From Martelella sp. AD-3 (GTDB lineage Bacteria; Pseudomonadota; Alphaproteobacteria; Rhizobiales; Rhizobiaceae), in assembly GCF_001578105.1 (NCBI RefSeq), contig NZ_CP014275.1, positions 2,914,001 to 2,978,000 on the forward strand: 64,000 nt of DNA. The letters are read 5' to 3'. Made by a program: the position numbers and the translations under genes. Positions 27,473 to 36,157 of this stretch are shown one piece after another. The first letter of the stretch is position 1. Each line of letters starts with the position of its first letter. The notes under the pieces are model-generated. The model saw nothing but the letters and a program-made list of their open reading frames with translations. It did no database searches and was not told where the DNA came from.

Positions 27473-29932
27473 ATGATTCACGGCCACGACGACATACCGT
27501 TCTTCGACGACGATGACGAACCGCGCAAGCCGGCGGCGGCGGCGCCCGGCGGCCCCCCCGGACAGGCGGGCGGGCTTGCCGCGCGCGCCATGGCGGCGCG
27601 GCGCGCGCCCGATGCACCCGATTACCTCACCGGCCTCAACCCCGAGCAGCGCGATGCCGTCGAAACCATCGAGGGCCCGCTCCTCGTGCTCGCCGGCGCG
27701 GGCACCGGCAAGACGCGGGTGCTCACCACCCGCATTGCCCATATCCTGGCATCGGGCCGCGCCTATCCGAGCCAGATCCTCGCCGTGACCTTTACCAACA
27801 AGGCCGCCCGCGAGATGAAGGAGCGGGTCGGCGTGCTCGTCGGCGGCGCGGTGGAGGGCATGCCCTGGCTCGGCACGTTCCACTCCATCGGCGTGAAGCT
27901 TCTGCGCCGCCATGCCGAGCTTGTGGGGCTCAGGTCCGATTTCACCATTCTGGACACGGATGACGTCATCCGCCTGATCAAGCAGTTGATCCAGGCCGAA
28001 GGCCTCGATGACAAGCGCTGGCCGGCGCGCCAGTTTTCCTCAATGATCGACGGCTGGAAGAACAAGGGGCTGACGCCCGAGCTCATTCCCGAAGGCGACG
28101 CCCGCGCCTTTGCCAACGGCAAGGGACGAGAGCTCTACATGGCCTATCAGGACCGGCTGAAGACGCTGAATGCCTGCGATTTCGGCGATCTCCTGTTGCA
28201 TCCGATCCGGCTCTTCCGTGAAAACCCGGACATATTGAAAGAGTACCACCGACGTTTCCGCTATATTCTGGTGGACGAATACCAGGACACCAACACCGCG
28301 CAATATATGTGGCTGCGGCTTCTCGCCCAGCGTCCGGGCGAGGATGACGGTCCGGTCAACATCTGCTGCGTCGGCGACGACGACCAGTCGATCTATGGCT
28401 GGCGCGGCGCCGAGGTCGACAACATCCTGCGCTTCGAGAAGGATTTCCGCGGCGCGAAGGTCGTCCGGCTGGAACGCAACTACCGTTCCACAGCCCATAT
28501 TCTGGGGGCTGCCGGCAATCTCATCGCGCATAATGACGGACGCCTCGGCAAGACGCTGTTCACCGAGCGTTCCGATCCCGATGACGACAAGGTTCAGGTC
28601 CACGCCGCCTGGGATTCGGAGGAGGAAGCGCGCGCGGTGGGCGAGGAGATCGAACAGTTGCAGCGCCGCGGCGAGCTTCTGAACGACATGGCCATTCTCG
28701 TGCGCGCGTCGTTCCAGATGCGCGAATTCGAGGACCGCTTCGTCACACTCGGGCTCAACTACCGCGTCATCGGCGGCCCGCGCTTCTACGAGCGGCTTGA
28801 GATCCGCGACGCGATGGCATTCTTCCGCCTCACCTGCCAGCCTGCCGACGATCTGGCGCTGGAGCGGATCATCAACACGCCGAAGCGCGGCCTGGGCGAT
28901 GCCAGCGTGCGCAAGATCCACGATTATGCCCGCGCCCGCGACATTCCGATGCTGGCGGCAGCGCGCGAGATGATCGACACGGACGAACTGAAGCCGAAGC
29001 CGCGCAAGGCGCTGTTCGACGTCGTCACCCAGTTCACGCGTTGGCAGGAGTTGCTGGAGACCACGCCGCATACGGAGCTTGCGGAGATCATCCTTGAGGA
29101 AAGCGGCTATACCGAGATGTGGCAGAACGACCGTTCCGCCGAAGCGCCCGGCAGGCTTGAAAACCTGAAGGAGCTGATCCGCTCCATGGACGGATTCGAA
29201 AGCATGCGCGGTTTTCTGGAACACGTGTCGCTGGTGATGGACGCCGACCAGAACGAGGAGATGGACGCCGTCTCGATCATGACGCTGCATTCGGCCAAGG
29301 GTCTGGAATTCAAGACCGTGTTCCTGCCCGGCTGGGAAGAGGGCCTGTTTCCGCACCAGCGCGCGCTGGACGAGAGCGGGCGCGCCGGCCTCGAGGAAGA
29401 ACGCCGCCTGGCCTATGTCGGCCTGACCCGCGCCAAGCGCAACTGCCACATCTGGTTCGTCTCCAACCGGCGCATTCACGGGCTGTGGCAGTCGACCATG
29501 CCGTCGCGCTTCCTCGACGAACTGCCGGAAGACCATGTCGAGGTCGGCGAGACCGAGGTCTCCTATGGCGGCTACGGTCAGTCGCGCTTTGACCGCGCCG
29601 CGCCGTTTTCCAACACCTATGCCACCCCCGGCTGGAAGCGGGCTCAGGAGAACCGCAACGATGCAACCCGCGACAACTGGGGCACGCGCTCCGGCCATGC
29701 CGTCGAGCGCATCGGCTATGGGGAGAGCGGGCCGCGCGGACGCACGATTGAAGGCGAGCTCGTTGCTCGCAGCAGCGAAGAGACGCCCTCCAGATTCGCG
29801 GTCGGCGACCGCGTTTTCCACCTCAAATTCGGCAATGGCAACATCGCCGCAATCGAGGGCAACAAGCTGACGATCGACTTCGACAAGGCCGGGCAGAAAA
29901 GGGTTCTCGACGGTTTCGTCAAGCCGGCCTGA
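27473..29932 (+). CDS. UvrD/PcrA-type ATP-dependent DNA helicase
   Basis: This 819-aa SF1A helicase of the 3'-5' UvrD/PcrA group acts in repair and clears proteins from DNA. Motifs in order: Q-motif LNPEQRDAVE near residue 55, Walker A AGAGTGKTRVL, motif Ia TFTNKAAREMKER, motif II VDEYQDTN, motif III DDQSIYGWRGA, motif IV RLERNYRST, motif V TLHSAKGLEFKTVFLPG and motif VI YVGLTRAK. A Tudor-like C-terminal tail (about 765-815, GDRVFHLKFGNGNIAAIEG) is typical of PcrA. The N-terminus has a low-complexity Ala/Gly/Pro stretch. Confidence 0.95.
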   Translation: MIHGHDDIPFFDDDDEPRKPAAAAPGGPPGQAGGLAARAMAARRAPDAPDYLTGLNPEQRDAVETIEGPLLVLAGAGTGKTRVLTTRIAHILASGRAYPSQILAVTFTNKAAREMKERVGVLVGGAVEGMPWLGTFHSIGVKLLRRHAELVGLRSDFTILDTDDVIRLIKQLIQAEGLDDKRWPARQFSSMIDGWKNKGLTPELIPEGDARAFANGKGRELYMAYQDRLKTLNACDFGDLLLHPIRLFRENPDILKEYHRRFRYILVDEYQDTNTAQYMWLRLLAQRPGEDDGPVNICCVGDDDQSIYGWRGAEVDNILRFEKDFRGAKVVRLERNYRSTAHILGAAGNLIAHNDGRLGKTLFTERSDPDDDKVQVHAAWDSEEEARAVGEEIEQLQRRGELLNDMAILVRASFQMREFEDRFVTLGLNYRVIGGPRFYERLEIRDAMAFFRLTCQPADDLALERIINTPKRGLGDASVRKIHDYARARDIPMLAAAREMIDTDELKPKPRKALFDVVTQFTRWQELLETTPHTELAEIILEESGYTEMWQNDRSAEAPGRLENLKELIRSMDGFESMRGFLEHVSLVMDADQNEEMDAVSIMTLHSAKGLEFKTVFLPGWEEGLFPHQRALDESGRAGLEEERRLAYVGLTRAKRNCHIWFVSNRRIHGLWQSTMPSRFLDELPEDHVEVGETEVSYGGYGQSRFDRAAPFSNTYATPGWKRAQENRNDATRDNWGTRSGHAVERIGYGESGPRGRTIEGELVARSSEETPSRFAVGDRVFHLKFGNGNIAAIEGNKLTIDFDKAGQKRVLDGFVKPA

Positions 29933-30044
29933 GCGCGGACGGTGTTTCTAGCCGCTCCCCGGACGATTCCGTCCCCTTGTCTTTTGCATTGCACAATGCA
30001 AGGTCGCGGGAAATATTCTTACTTATTTAACCTGTCATTATTTA

Positions 30045-30058
30045 GTGTAAGCTTACAC
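30045..30058. promoter_or_regulatory. perfect 14-bp palindrome upstream of the GGDEF/EAL gene
   Basis: GTGTAAGCTTACAC lies in an A+T-rich stretch about 80 bases before the PAS-GGDEF-EAL start. A near-CtrA arrangement, TTAA-N7-TTAT, lies just upstream at 30027-30041. The palindrome could be an operator for an unidentified dimeric regulator; this is inferred from symmetry and position only. Confidence 0.4.
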
Positions 30059-30136
30059 ACTAATCGTATTCCGTTTATTCGTTCTCAGGTTTATTGGGTT
30101 CCCGATTCATCTTGACGCACAAGGCCTCCTTATAAC

Positions 30137-32434
30137 ATGCAGTTGGCAACGAGAAAGGCGCGACGATACGAACGGCATATTGCCGGCGTTGTGCTGGCGG
30201 CCTTCATGTTTGTGGCGGCGGCCGCGACCGGGCTCAAGGCTCAGGTTCCCGTCATTCGCCTTCCCGACTTCTTCGAGGACAGTCCCGTGGCGATGCTGCT
30301 GATCGAGCCGATGAACGGCAGGATCCTTGCCGCCAATCATGCCGCTCAAACCTTGTACGGCTGGAGTTCCGACGAGTTCAGGAGGCTGTTCGTCTCCGAT
30401 CTCAACCAGATGTCGGAGGACAAGATCAAGGTCCAGCTGGACAATGCGCGCACGGGCAACCAGCACTATTTCCTCTTTCCGCACCGTTTCAAGGACGGCA
30501 CGATCCATACGGTGCGGACATTTTCCTGGCCGATCATCCTGGAACAGAAGACGCGGCTCTTCTCGGTGATCGCGGAAGCCCATGACGTGCGCTCCGGCGG
30601 GGAGCCGCTGGCGGCCTATTCGTCAAACCTCGAGGATGCCGTGCGCCAGAAATCAGCGGAGTTGCGCGCGACCGACGGGCTTTTGAACCTGACGCTCATT
30701 TCCGCGATCGCCGTGCTTTCCGGCATCGTGATCATTCTCGGCATCGTCCTTATCCGCGGGCGGCGGCTGGTGCGCGCGCTCGGTCGTCAGCACCTGCTGC
30801 TGCGCGTCGTGATCGACGCCATCCCCGACCAGATCTATTTCAAGAGGCCGGACGGCACGCTGGAGGCCTGCAACCAGGCGGCCGCGGAGTTTGTCGGCAT
30901 GCCGGCGGAGATGATCGTCGGCAAGACCGACCGCGAGATTTTCGGGCACAGCACCGACGCGCTCCTGATGCAGCAGGTCTTCTCCGATGTGAACAACCAG
31001 GGCAAACTGATCAACCAGGGCGAGGTCACCAATCCGGCCGGGCGCAAATACACGCTCGAGATGATCAAGGCGCCGGTCATTGATACGCGCGGCGAGCGGC
31101 TCGGCTCCGTCAGCGTCTGGCGCGATGTCACCGAGCGACGGCGCACGGAAGCCAGGGTCGAGGCGCTTGCCTATTATGATCCCCTGACGAAGCTGGCGAA
31201 CCGCGCCAAGGCGCAGGAAGTGCTGCTCGGCTTCCTCGCCACGCACAAGGTCAATCAACAGTTCATGGCGATCGCGATTTTCGACCTCGACAGCTTCGCC
31301 GCCGTGAATTCGATCTTCGGCCACAATATCGGCGACGCGCTTCTGAAAACCACGGGCAGGCGCCTCAGCAACAATATCGACGCCGGCTCCTTCACGGCGC
31401 GCCTTTCCAGCGACGAATTCGTGGTGTTCCTGACCGCGCTCGGCGGGGATGAGGCCAGGGCGCGCGAAGCGGCGCATGAGAAGATAGAGGACCTGCACGC
31501 CTGCCTTTCGCGCCAGGCCATCATCAGCGGCAACCAGATTACGCCGAGCGCCAGCGCCGGCGCGGTTCTGGTCGGCCCTTCCTCGGAAGGGGCGGAGGAG
31601 GAATTGCGACGCGCCGACCTCGCCATGCACAATGCCAAGTCGCGCGGGCGCGGCAGCATCAACTGGTTCCACAGCGGCATGGTCGACGATCTCGTCGCCC
31701 GCTTCGATGTCGAAACCGCGCTGGAAAAAGCCCTGCAGAGCGACGGGTTCAGGCTGTTCCTGCAGCCGAAGATCATCGCCGATGCCCCGGGACGGCATTT
31801 CGAGGTTCTGCTGCGGCTCGACCATCCCGAGCGCGGCATCGTCGGTCCCGGCAGCTTCATCGCCGTGGCGGAGGCGACGGGACTGATCGTCCCCATCGGC
31901 GCGTGGGTCCTCGAAGAATCCTGCAGGATGCTCGCGGAAAACCCCGACCTGCACCTCGCCGTCAACGTTTCGGTCCGCCAGTTCCTCCGGGAGAAATTCG
32001 TCGACGACCTTGCATCGCTTCTCGATCATCACCAGTTCGATCCCGAGCGGTTGACGCTGGAGATGACGGAAAGCCTGATGATTGCCAATTTCGACCTGGC
32101 GCTCGCGCAACTCAGGAAGATCAGGGCGCTCAGAATCAGGCTGTCGATCGACGATTTCGGCACCGGCTATTCCGCGCTTGTCTACCTCAAGCAGTTCCCG
32201 CTGAACGAACTGAAGATCGACAAGACATTCATTGCCGGCGTACCGCATGACAGCAGCGACACATCCCTTGTGGAGTTGATCATCACCATGGCCCACCATC
32301 TCGGCATATCGATCGTAGCCGAGGGCGTGGAGACGCGTGAACAGGAAGCATGGTTGCTCAGTCAGGGCTGCGAAGGCCTGCAGGGCTTTCTCTTCAGCCC
32401 GCCCCAGCCGGCCTCCTACTATCTCAAACCCTGA
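30137..32434 (+). CDS. membrane PAS-PAS-GGDEF-EAL protein, probable c-di-GMP phosphodiesterase
   Basis: In this 765-aa protein, an N-terminal membrane segment (about 16-36), a PAS-like sensor (about 40-150), a second TM (about 180-203) and a second PAS (about 215-335) precede GGDEF and EAL domains. The cyclase signature is degenerate: SSDEF near residue 425, not GGDEF, so synthesis of c-di-GMP is unlikely. The EAL domain keeps the metal Glu in EVLLRL near 554 (EVL replacing EAL), NVSVRQF, EMTES, IDDFGTGYSALVYLKQFP, the Lys in KIDKTFI and VAEGVET. It therefore probably hydrolyses c-di-GMP. A perfect palindrome lies about 80 bp upstream. Confidence 0.9.
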   Translation: MQLATRKARRYERHIAGVVLAAFMFVAAAATGLKAQVPVIRLPDFFEDSPVAMLLIEPMNGRILAANHAAQTLYGWSSDEFRRLFVSDLNQMSEDKIKVQLDNARTGNQHYFLFPHRFKDGTIHTVRTFSWPIILEQKTRLFSVIAEAHDVRSGGEPLAAYSSNLEDAVRQKSAELRATDGLLNLTLISAIAVLSGIVIILGIVLIRGRRLVRALGRQHLLLRVVIDAIPDQIYFKRPDGTLEACNQAAAEFVGMPAEMIVGKTDREIFGHSTDALLMQQVFSDVNNQGKLINQGEVTNPAGRKYTLEMIKAPVIDTRGERLGSVSVWRDVTERRRTEARVEALAYYDPLTKLANRAKAQEVLLGFLATHKVNQQFMAIAIFDLDSFAAVNSIFGHNIGDALLKTTGRRLSNNIDAGSFTARLSSDEFVVFLTALGGDEARAREAAHEKIEDLHACLSRQAIISGNQITPSASAGAVLVGPSSEGAEEELRRADLAMHNAKSRGRGSINWFHSGMVDDLVARFDVETALEKALQSDGFRLFLQPKIIADAPGRHFEVLLRLDHPERGIVGPGSFIAVAEATGLIVPIGAWVLEESCRMLAENPDLHLAVNVSVRQFLREKFVDDLASLLDHHQFDPERLTLEMTESLMIANFDLALAQLRKIRALRIRLSIDDFGTGYSALVYLKQFPLNELKIDKTFIAGVPHDSSDTSLVELIITMAHHLGISIVAEGVETREQEAWLLSQGCEGLQGFLFSPPQPASYYLKP

Positions 32435-32487
32435 AACGGTCGCGGGCCTCTCCCGCCCCGCAGATCGTCAGATACCGGAGCGAAAAC

Positions 32488-33123
32488 ATGAAAGCCCTTC
32501 TGCTTGTCGATATCCAGAACGGTTTCTGCCCGGGCGGCAACCTCGCCGTCGCCGACGGCGATGCCGTGGTACCGGTCGCCAACCGCCTGATCAGGGACGG
32601 CGGTTATGATGTCATTGCCGCCTCGCAGGACTGGCACCCGGAAGACCATGGCTCCTTCGCCTCGGTCCATCCCGGCAGGAAGCCGTTCGACATGGGCGAG
32701 CTTGGCGGAAAGCCACAGGTGATGTGGCCGGACCACTGCGTCCAGAACACCGAGGACGCCGCGTTCCATCCCGACCTCGACATTGCCGCGGTCGACTACA
32801 TCCAGCGCAAGGGCGAGAACCCCGCGATCGATTCCTATTCGGCGTTCCGCGACAACGAGCATCATGCCGTTACCGGACTTGCCGACTACCTGCGGCAGAA
32901 GAACGTCACCGTGGTCGACATAGCCGGCCTGGCGCTCGACTTCTGCGTAAAGTTCACCGCGCTCGACGCCCGGGAGATGCTGCCCGGCGTGACGGTCCGC
33001 GTGATCCTCGAAGGCTGCCGCGGCATCAGCGAGGAGGGTGTGGAACTGGCGCTTGCCGAAATGCGCGAGGCCGGCGTCGAGATCATCGATCTCGGGACCG
33101 CGACCGGCGGCAAGAGACCATAA
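32488..33123 (+). CDS. pncA: nicotinamidase
   Basis: This 211-aa cysteine hydrolase converts nicotinamide to nicotinate for NAD salvage. The catalytic triad is visible: Asp in LLVDIQNGF, Lys in IQRKGENP and Cys in ALDFCVKFTALDA. The metal-binding residues are in SQDWHPEDHGSFAS. WPDHCVQNT and CRGISEEGVELAL complete the family pattern. ATG at 32488 has GGAG upstream. IS481 copy B lies 40 bases downstream. Confidence 0.94.
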   Translation: MKALLLVDIQNGFCPGGNLAVADGDAVVPVANRLIRDGGYDVIAASQDWHPEDHGSFASVHPGRKPFDMGELGGKPQVMWPDHCVQNTEDAAFHPDLDIAAVDYIQRKGENPAIDSYSAFRDNEHHAVTGLADYLRQKNVTVVDIAGLALDFCVKFTALDAREMLPGVTVRVILEGCRGISEEGVELALAEMREAGVEIIDLGTATGGKRP

Positions 33124-33166
33124 CCGCAAGCCGGCGGGCAAATGCCGCCGGCGAAGCCTCTCTAGA

Positions 33167-34201
33167 TGTGGGCTTTCAGGAGGTTGTCCATTCGGAGCGT
33201 ACCGAGGAGACTGGAGTTACCACGCTTCAGCACTCACCGGAGGCTCCGAATGAACATTCACAAGAATGCCCGACTGACCCCGCTGCGTCGAGAGGAGATG
33301 GCTGTTGCCGTTCTGTCTGGCGCGCTCACGAAAGCGCAGGCGGCTTTAGTCTATGCCGTTTCCCACAAGATCGTGTCTCGTTGGGTCGAGCGCTTCAGAA
33401 AGGGTGGACGCGCTGCAATGGCTGACCGGTCGTCGCGGCCCAGAAGCAGTCCCCGGCAGACCGATGCCATCTTGTGCGAGCGCATTGCCGCCCTTCGTCG
33501 TCAGCGCCTGACCGGCAGGCACATCGCCATGGAGACAGGCGTGTCACCGGCCACCGTCAGCCGCGTTCTCAAGCGGGTCGGTTTGTCCCGGATGAAGGAC
33601 ATTGCTCCAGCCGAACCGGTCGTGCGTTACGAATATGACGAGCCGGGCGGCCTGATCCATCTCGACATCAAGCGCCTTGGCCGCTTTAATCGCGTCGGCC
33701 ACCGCATCACAGGCGACAGGACCGGCCAGAGCAATTCACGCGGCATCGGCTGGGAATATGTGCATGTGTGTATCGACGATGCATCCCGGATCGCATTCAC
33801 TGACATCTTGCCCAACGAGAAGGCTGAAAGCGCCGTCGCATTTCTCAAGGCGGCAGTCGCCTATTATCAAAGCCTCGGCATCACGGTGAAGCGGGTCATG
33901 ACCGACAATGGCTCGTGCTACATTGCCGGGGATTTCGCGAAAGCCTGCAAGGCGCTCCATCTGAAACATATTCGTACCAAACCTTACACGCCAAAGACAA
34001 ACGGCAAGGCCGAGCGCTTCATCCAGACAGCATTGCGCGAATGGGCCTATGCGCGCGCCTATCCATCCTCAGAGCACCGAAAACGGCATCTGCCGAACTG
34101 GAACCACATGTACAATTGGCACCGTCCGCATGGCGGCATAAAGTCAAAAACACCGATCAGTCGACTCGGCATGAACCGAGACAACCTCTTGAGGCTCCAC
34201 A
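33167..34201 (+). mobile_element. IS481-family insertion sequence, copy B (1035 bp)
   Basis: This copy has the same length and ends as copy A, in the opposite orientation. The 6-bp target duplication TCTAGA is at 33161-33166 and 34202-34207. It is inserted into the left border CTAG of repeat copy R3. The two copies form an inverted pair separated by about 20.8 kb. Both duplications are intact and different, so no net recombination between the copies is recorded. Confidence 0.93.
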
Positions 34202-34206
34202 TCTAG
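33250..34206 (+). CDS. IS481-family transposase, copy B
   Basis: This 318-aa DDE transposase is identical to copy A except for the last residue (Ile instead of Ser), which is encoded partly by the target duplication. The stop TAG (34204-34206) is again the TAG of the duplicated CTAG. Catalytic residues are intact (LDIKRLG, TDNGSCY, NGKAERF). ATG at 33250 lies 83 bases inside the left IS end. Confidence 0.93.
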   Translation: MNIHKNARLTPLRREEMAVAVLSGALTKAQAALVYAVSHKIVSRWVERFRKGGRAAMADRSSRPRSSPRQTDAILCERIAALRRQRLTGRHIAMETGVSPATVSRVLKRVGLSRMKDIAPAEPVVRYEYDEPGGLIHLDIKRLGRFNRVGHRITGDRTGQSNSRGIGWEYVHVCIDDASRIAFTDILPNEKAESAVAFLKAAVAYYQSLGITVKRVMTDNGSCYIAGDFAKACKALHLKHIRTKPYTPKTNGKAERFIQTALREWAYARAYPSSEHRKRHLPNWNHMYNWHRPHGGIKSKTPISRLGMNRDNLLRLHI

Positions 34207-34309
34207 AGCGCCGTGCGTCCATTCGGATGCACAAAGGACGCTCTAACCTATTGAATCTACGCATCGTGCTTTCCGAAAATCAGACCCGATTTTCGGGCCG
34301 ATGCGCTAG
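34203..34309. repeat. CTAG-bounded palindromic element, copy R3 (107 bp)
   Basis: The element runs from CTAG at 34203-34206 to CTAG at 34306-34309. Hairpin 1 is GTGCGTCC, loop ATTC, GGATGCAC. Hairpin 2 has arms CCGAAAATC and GATTTTCGG. The left CTAG is the insertion target of IS481 copy B; the right CTAG supplies the TAG stop of the DUF1772 gene. Confidence 0.88.
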
Positions 34310-34776
34310 TGCATGCTCGCCGCAACCAGCCAGCATGCCGCGGCGAAGCCCGAAGCTCCGGTCCGGATATGGTTCAGCCGCGTCCAGCGCCGGGCGTAAT
34401 TCGGCCAGTAGGCCGCCGTCTCGTCCGGCCGGGCAGACACCCGCGCAAGATGCCTGTTCATCGGGACATTGCCCAATCCGGTGACGGCGAACACGCCGGA
34501 ATAATAGGCGAGCGCTCCGGCGAGGACCAGAAACCGCGACGGCCCCGCGCCCTGCAGGAAGGCCAGCAGCGCCAGCGCCGCGGCGACCGGCAGAAAGCCG
34601 GTGAACAGAACCATGAAGACCGATCGATAGACCGTCCGGTTCAGCCCGACCATGCCGGCTGCTCCGGCATGGTCGGGCGCCTCGGCAAGCCCCCGCATGA
34701 CGAAATCGGAAAAGCTGAGGAAGACGCCAGCCAGCAGGGCCATCAGGAAACCGGCGCCCAGTAGCAATACTGTCAT
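34306..34776 (-). CDS. DUF1772 (anthrone oxygenase-like) membrane protein
   Basis: This 156-aa protein has four hydrophobic helices. The family signatures are LAGVFLSFSDFVMRGL in helix 1, GLGNVPMNRHLARV before helix 4 and YWPNYARRWTRLNHIRT, as in DUF1772/anthrone-oxygenase proteins. Its biochemical role in bacteria is unclear. It lies 14 bases after the NAD(P)-binding gene and is probably cotranscribed with it under the divergent TetR regulator. The stop codon is the TAG in the border of repeat R3. Confidence 0.85.
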   Translation of the reverse strand: MTVLLLGAGFLMALLAGVFLSFSDFVMRGLAEAPDHAGAAGMVGLNRTVYRSVFMVLFTGFLPVAAALALLAFLQGAGPSRFLVLAGALAYYSGVFAVTGLGNVPMNRHLARVSARPDETAAYWPNYARRWTRLNHIRTGASGFAAACWLVAASMH

Positions 34777-34790
34777 TCAGCCACGCTCCT

Positions 34791-35420
34791 TCAGCTCGAA
34801 AGACCGACGGCGCGGCCCAGATAGGTGGTTTCGCCCAGCTGACGGGAAAGGAAACGCGCAAGGTCCGCCCGCGCGATCTTGAGGTCCAGCCCGCGCGCTG
34901 CCGGCGACACATCCTCGATCACGGGACGGCGCGTGGCCGCGTCGGTGAAGGCGGAAGGCCGGACGATGGTCCAGTCGAGCCCGCTCGCCGCCACCATTTG
35001 CTCCTGCAGCTCGTGATCCCGAAAGACCGGCGCCAGCAGCGCGCCGAACATCACCCGCTTCCACCAGAAATTCAGGTTCGGCCAGCTTTCCCGTGCGCCA
35101 AGGGTCGACTGGCAGATCAGACGCCGGACGCCGTGCGCGTGCATGGCCTGGATGACGTTCAGCGTGCCTTGCGAGCGGATGACGCTCCTGCGCGCGGTTC
35201 CTGCGCCCAGGGTGATCACCACGGCGTCATGGCCGGCGACCGCATTGAGCACCTCTTCGGCGTTCAGCGCATCGCCTGCGATACGGTTGAGGTCCGGGTG
35301 GTCGAGCTTCAGTCTTTCCGGGTGGCGGGCAAATGCGGAGACCGTGTGGCCGGCCTTGAGCATTTCTTCCGCGGCGAGCCGGCCGATGCTGCCGGTGGCT
35401 CCGAATATGATCACTTTCAT
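34791..35420 (-). CDS. NAD(P)-binding (NmrA/SDR-like) protein
   Basis: This 209-aa atypical short-chain dehydrogenase has the dinucleotide-binding loop IIFGATGSIGRLAAEEML, an ARHPERLKL segment favouring NADP(H), and a C-terminal part (WTIVRPSAFTDAATRRPV) typical of NAD(P)H-binding NmrA-like proteins. The usual catalytic Tyr-x-x-x-Lys is not obvious. It is divergent from a TetR regulator, with three operator-like repeats in the 87-bp spacer, so it is the likely main target of that regulator. Confidence 0.85.
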   Translation of the reverse strand: MKVIIFGATGSIGRLAAEEMLKAGHTVSAFARHPERLKLDHPDLNRIAGDALNAEEVLNAVAGHDAVVITLGAGTARRSVIRSQGTLNVIQAMHAHGVRRLICQSTLGARESWPNLNFWWKRVMFGALLAPVFRDHELQEQMVAASGLDWTIVRPSAFTDAATRRPVIEDVSPAARGLDLKIARADLARFLSRQLGETTYLGRAVGLSS

Positions 35421-35457
35421 TGCGGTTCTCCTTCGAGGAATGATGCAATCGATTTAC

Positions 35458-35514
35458 TTGACACGGTGTAAAGTTGACACGACGTCAATAGACGATAGAT
35501 TGACACCATGTCAA
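35458..35514. promoter_or_regulatory. three TetR-type operator repeats
   Basis: Three 15-bp near-palindromes start with TTGACAC: 35458-35472 (TTGACACGGTGTAAA), 35474-35488 (TTGACACGACGTCAA) and 35500-35514 (TTGACACCATGTCAA). The second and third have perfect outer arms. The third covers the start codon of the tetR gene at 35508. They lie in the spacer between tetR and the divergent NAD(P)-binding gene, consistent with autorepression and control of both directions. TTGACA could also serve as a -35 element. Confidence 0.7.
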
Positions 35515-36134
35515 GTCAGCAAACCGATACGCGAACGCGCATACTCGAAACCGCCTGGAAACTTCTGGAATCCGGAGACAAGGCCGTGCGCATGTCCGAT
35601 ATCGCCAGGGCGGTCGGCATCAGCCGCCAGGCGCTTTACCTGCATTTTCCCAATCGCGCGGAGCTTCTGGTGGCCACGACACGGCACATCGACCGCGTGA
35701 AGAATGTTGACGAGCGGCTCGCGCCCAGCCGGTCTGCACGCTCGGGCGTGGAGCGTCTGCACGCCTTCATCGAGGCCTGGACTGGGTATATCCCCGAGAT
35801 ACACGGGATCTCGGTCGCGCTACGCTCGATGCGTGACAGTGACAGGGAGGCGGCGGAGGCCTGGGACGACCGGATGCGCGCGGTCCGCCATGGTTGCGCG
35901 GCCGCCGTGCGGGCGCTCGTCGCGGAAGGCCGTCTCGCGCCTGAACTGACGGAAGAGGAAGCAACCGATCTGTTGTGGATGCTGCTGTCGGTGGAAAACT
36001 GGGAATGCCTGGTGCGCGCCTGCGGCTGGCCGCAATCACGCTATGCGGAAATGACGAAAACGCTGGCAGAGCGGGCTCTGCTGGCTGAGGCCGAACCCGA
36101 CCAACCGCCGCCTGCCGGCGTTCGCCGAGGGTAG
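35508..36134 (+). CDS. TetR/AcrR family transcriptional regulator
   Basis: This 208-aa protein has the N-terminal helix-turn-helix TRILETAWKLLES and MSDIARAVGISRQALYLHFPNRAELL. A helical ligand-binding domain follows (about 75-190). It probably represses itself and the divergent NAD(P)-binding/DUF1772 pair through the three TTGACAC repeats, one of which overlaps its own start codon. The ligand is unknown. Confidence 0.92.
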   Translation: MSSQQTDTRTRILETAWKLLESGDKAVRMSDIARAVGISRQALYLHFPNRAELLVATTRHIDRVKNVDERLAPSRSARSGVERLHAFIEAWTGYIPEIHGISVALRSMRDSDREAAEAWDDRMRAVRHGCAAAVRALVAEGRLAPELTEEEATDLLWMLLSVENWECLVRACGWPQSRYAEMTKTLAERALLAEAEPDQPPPAGVRRG

Positions 36135-36157
36135 AAAACGCGCCTGCGCGCAGCGCC

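Noticed and set aside
11315..34201. The two IS481 copies as ends of a composite transposon
   Set aside because: The intervening 20.8 kb is core housekeeping DNA (moaA, mobA, hisI, pcrA-like helicase, pncA), and each copy has its own distinct target duplication, so they inserted independently.
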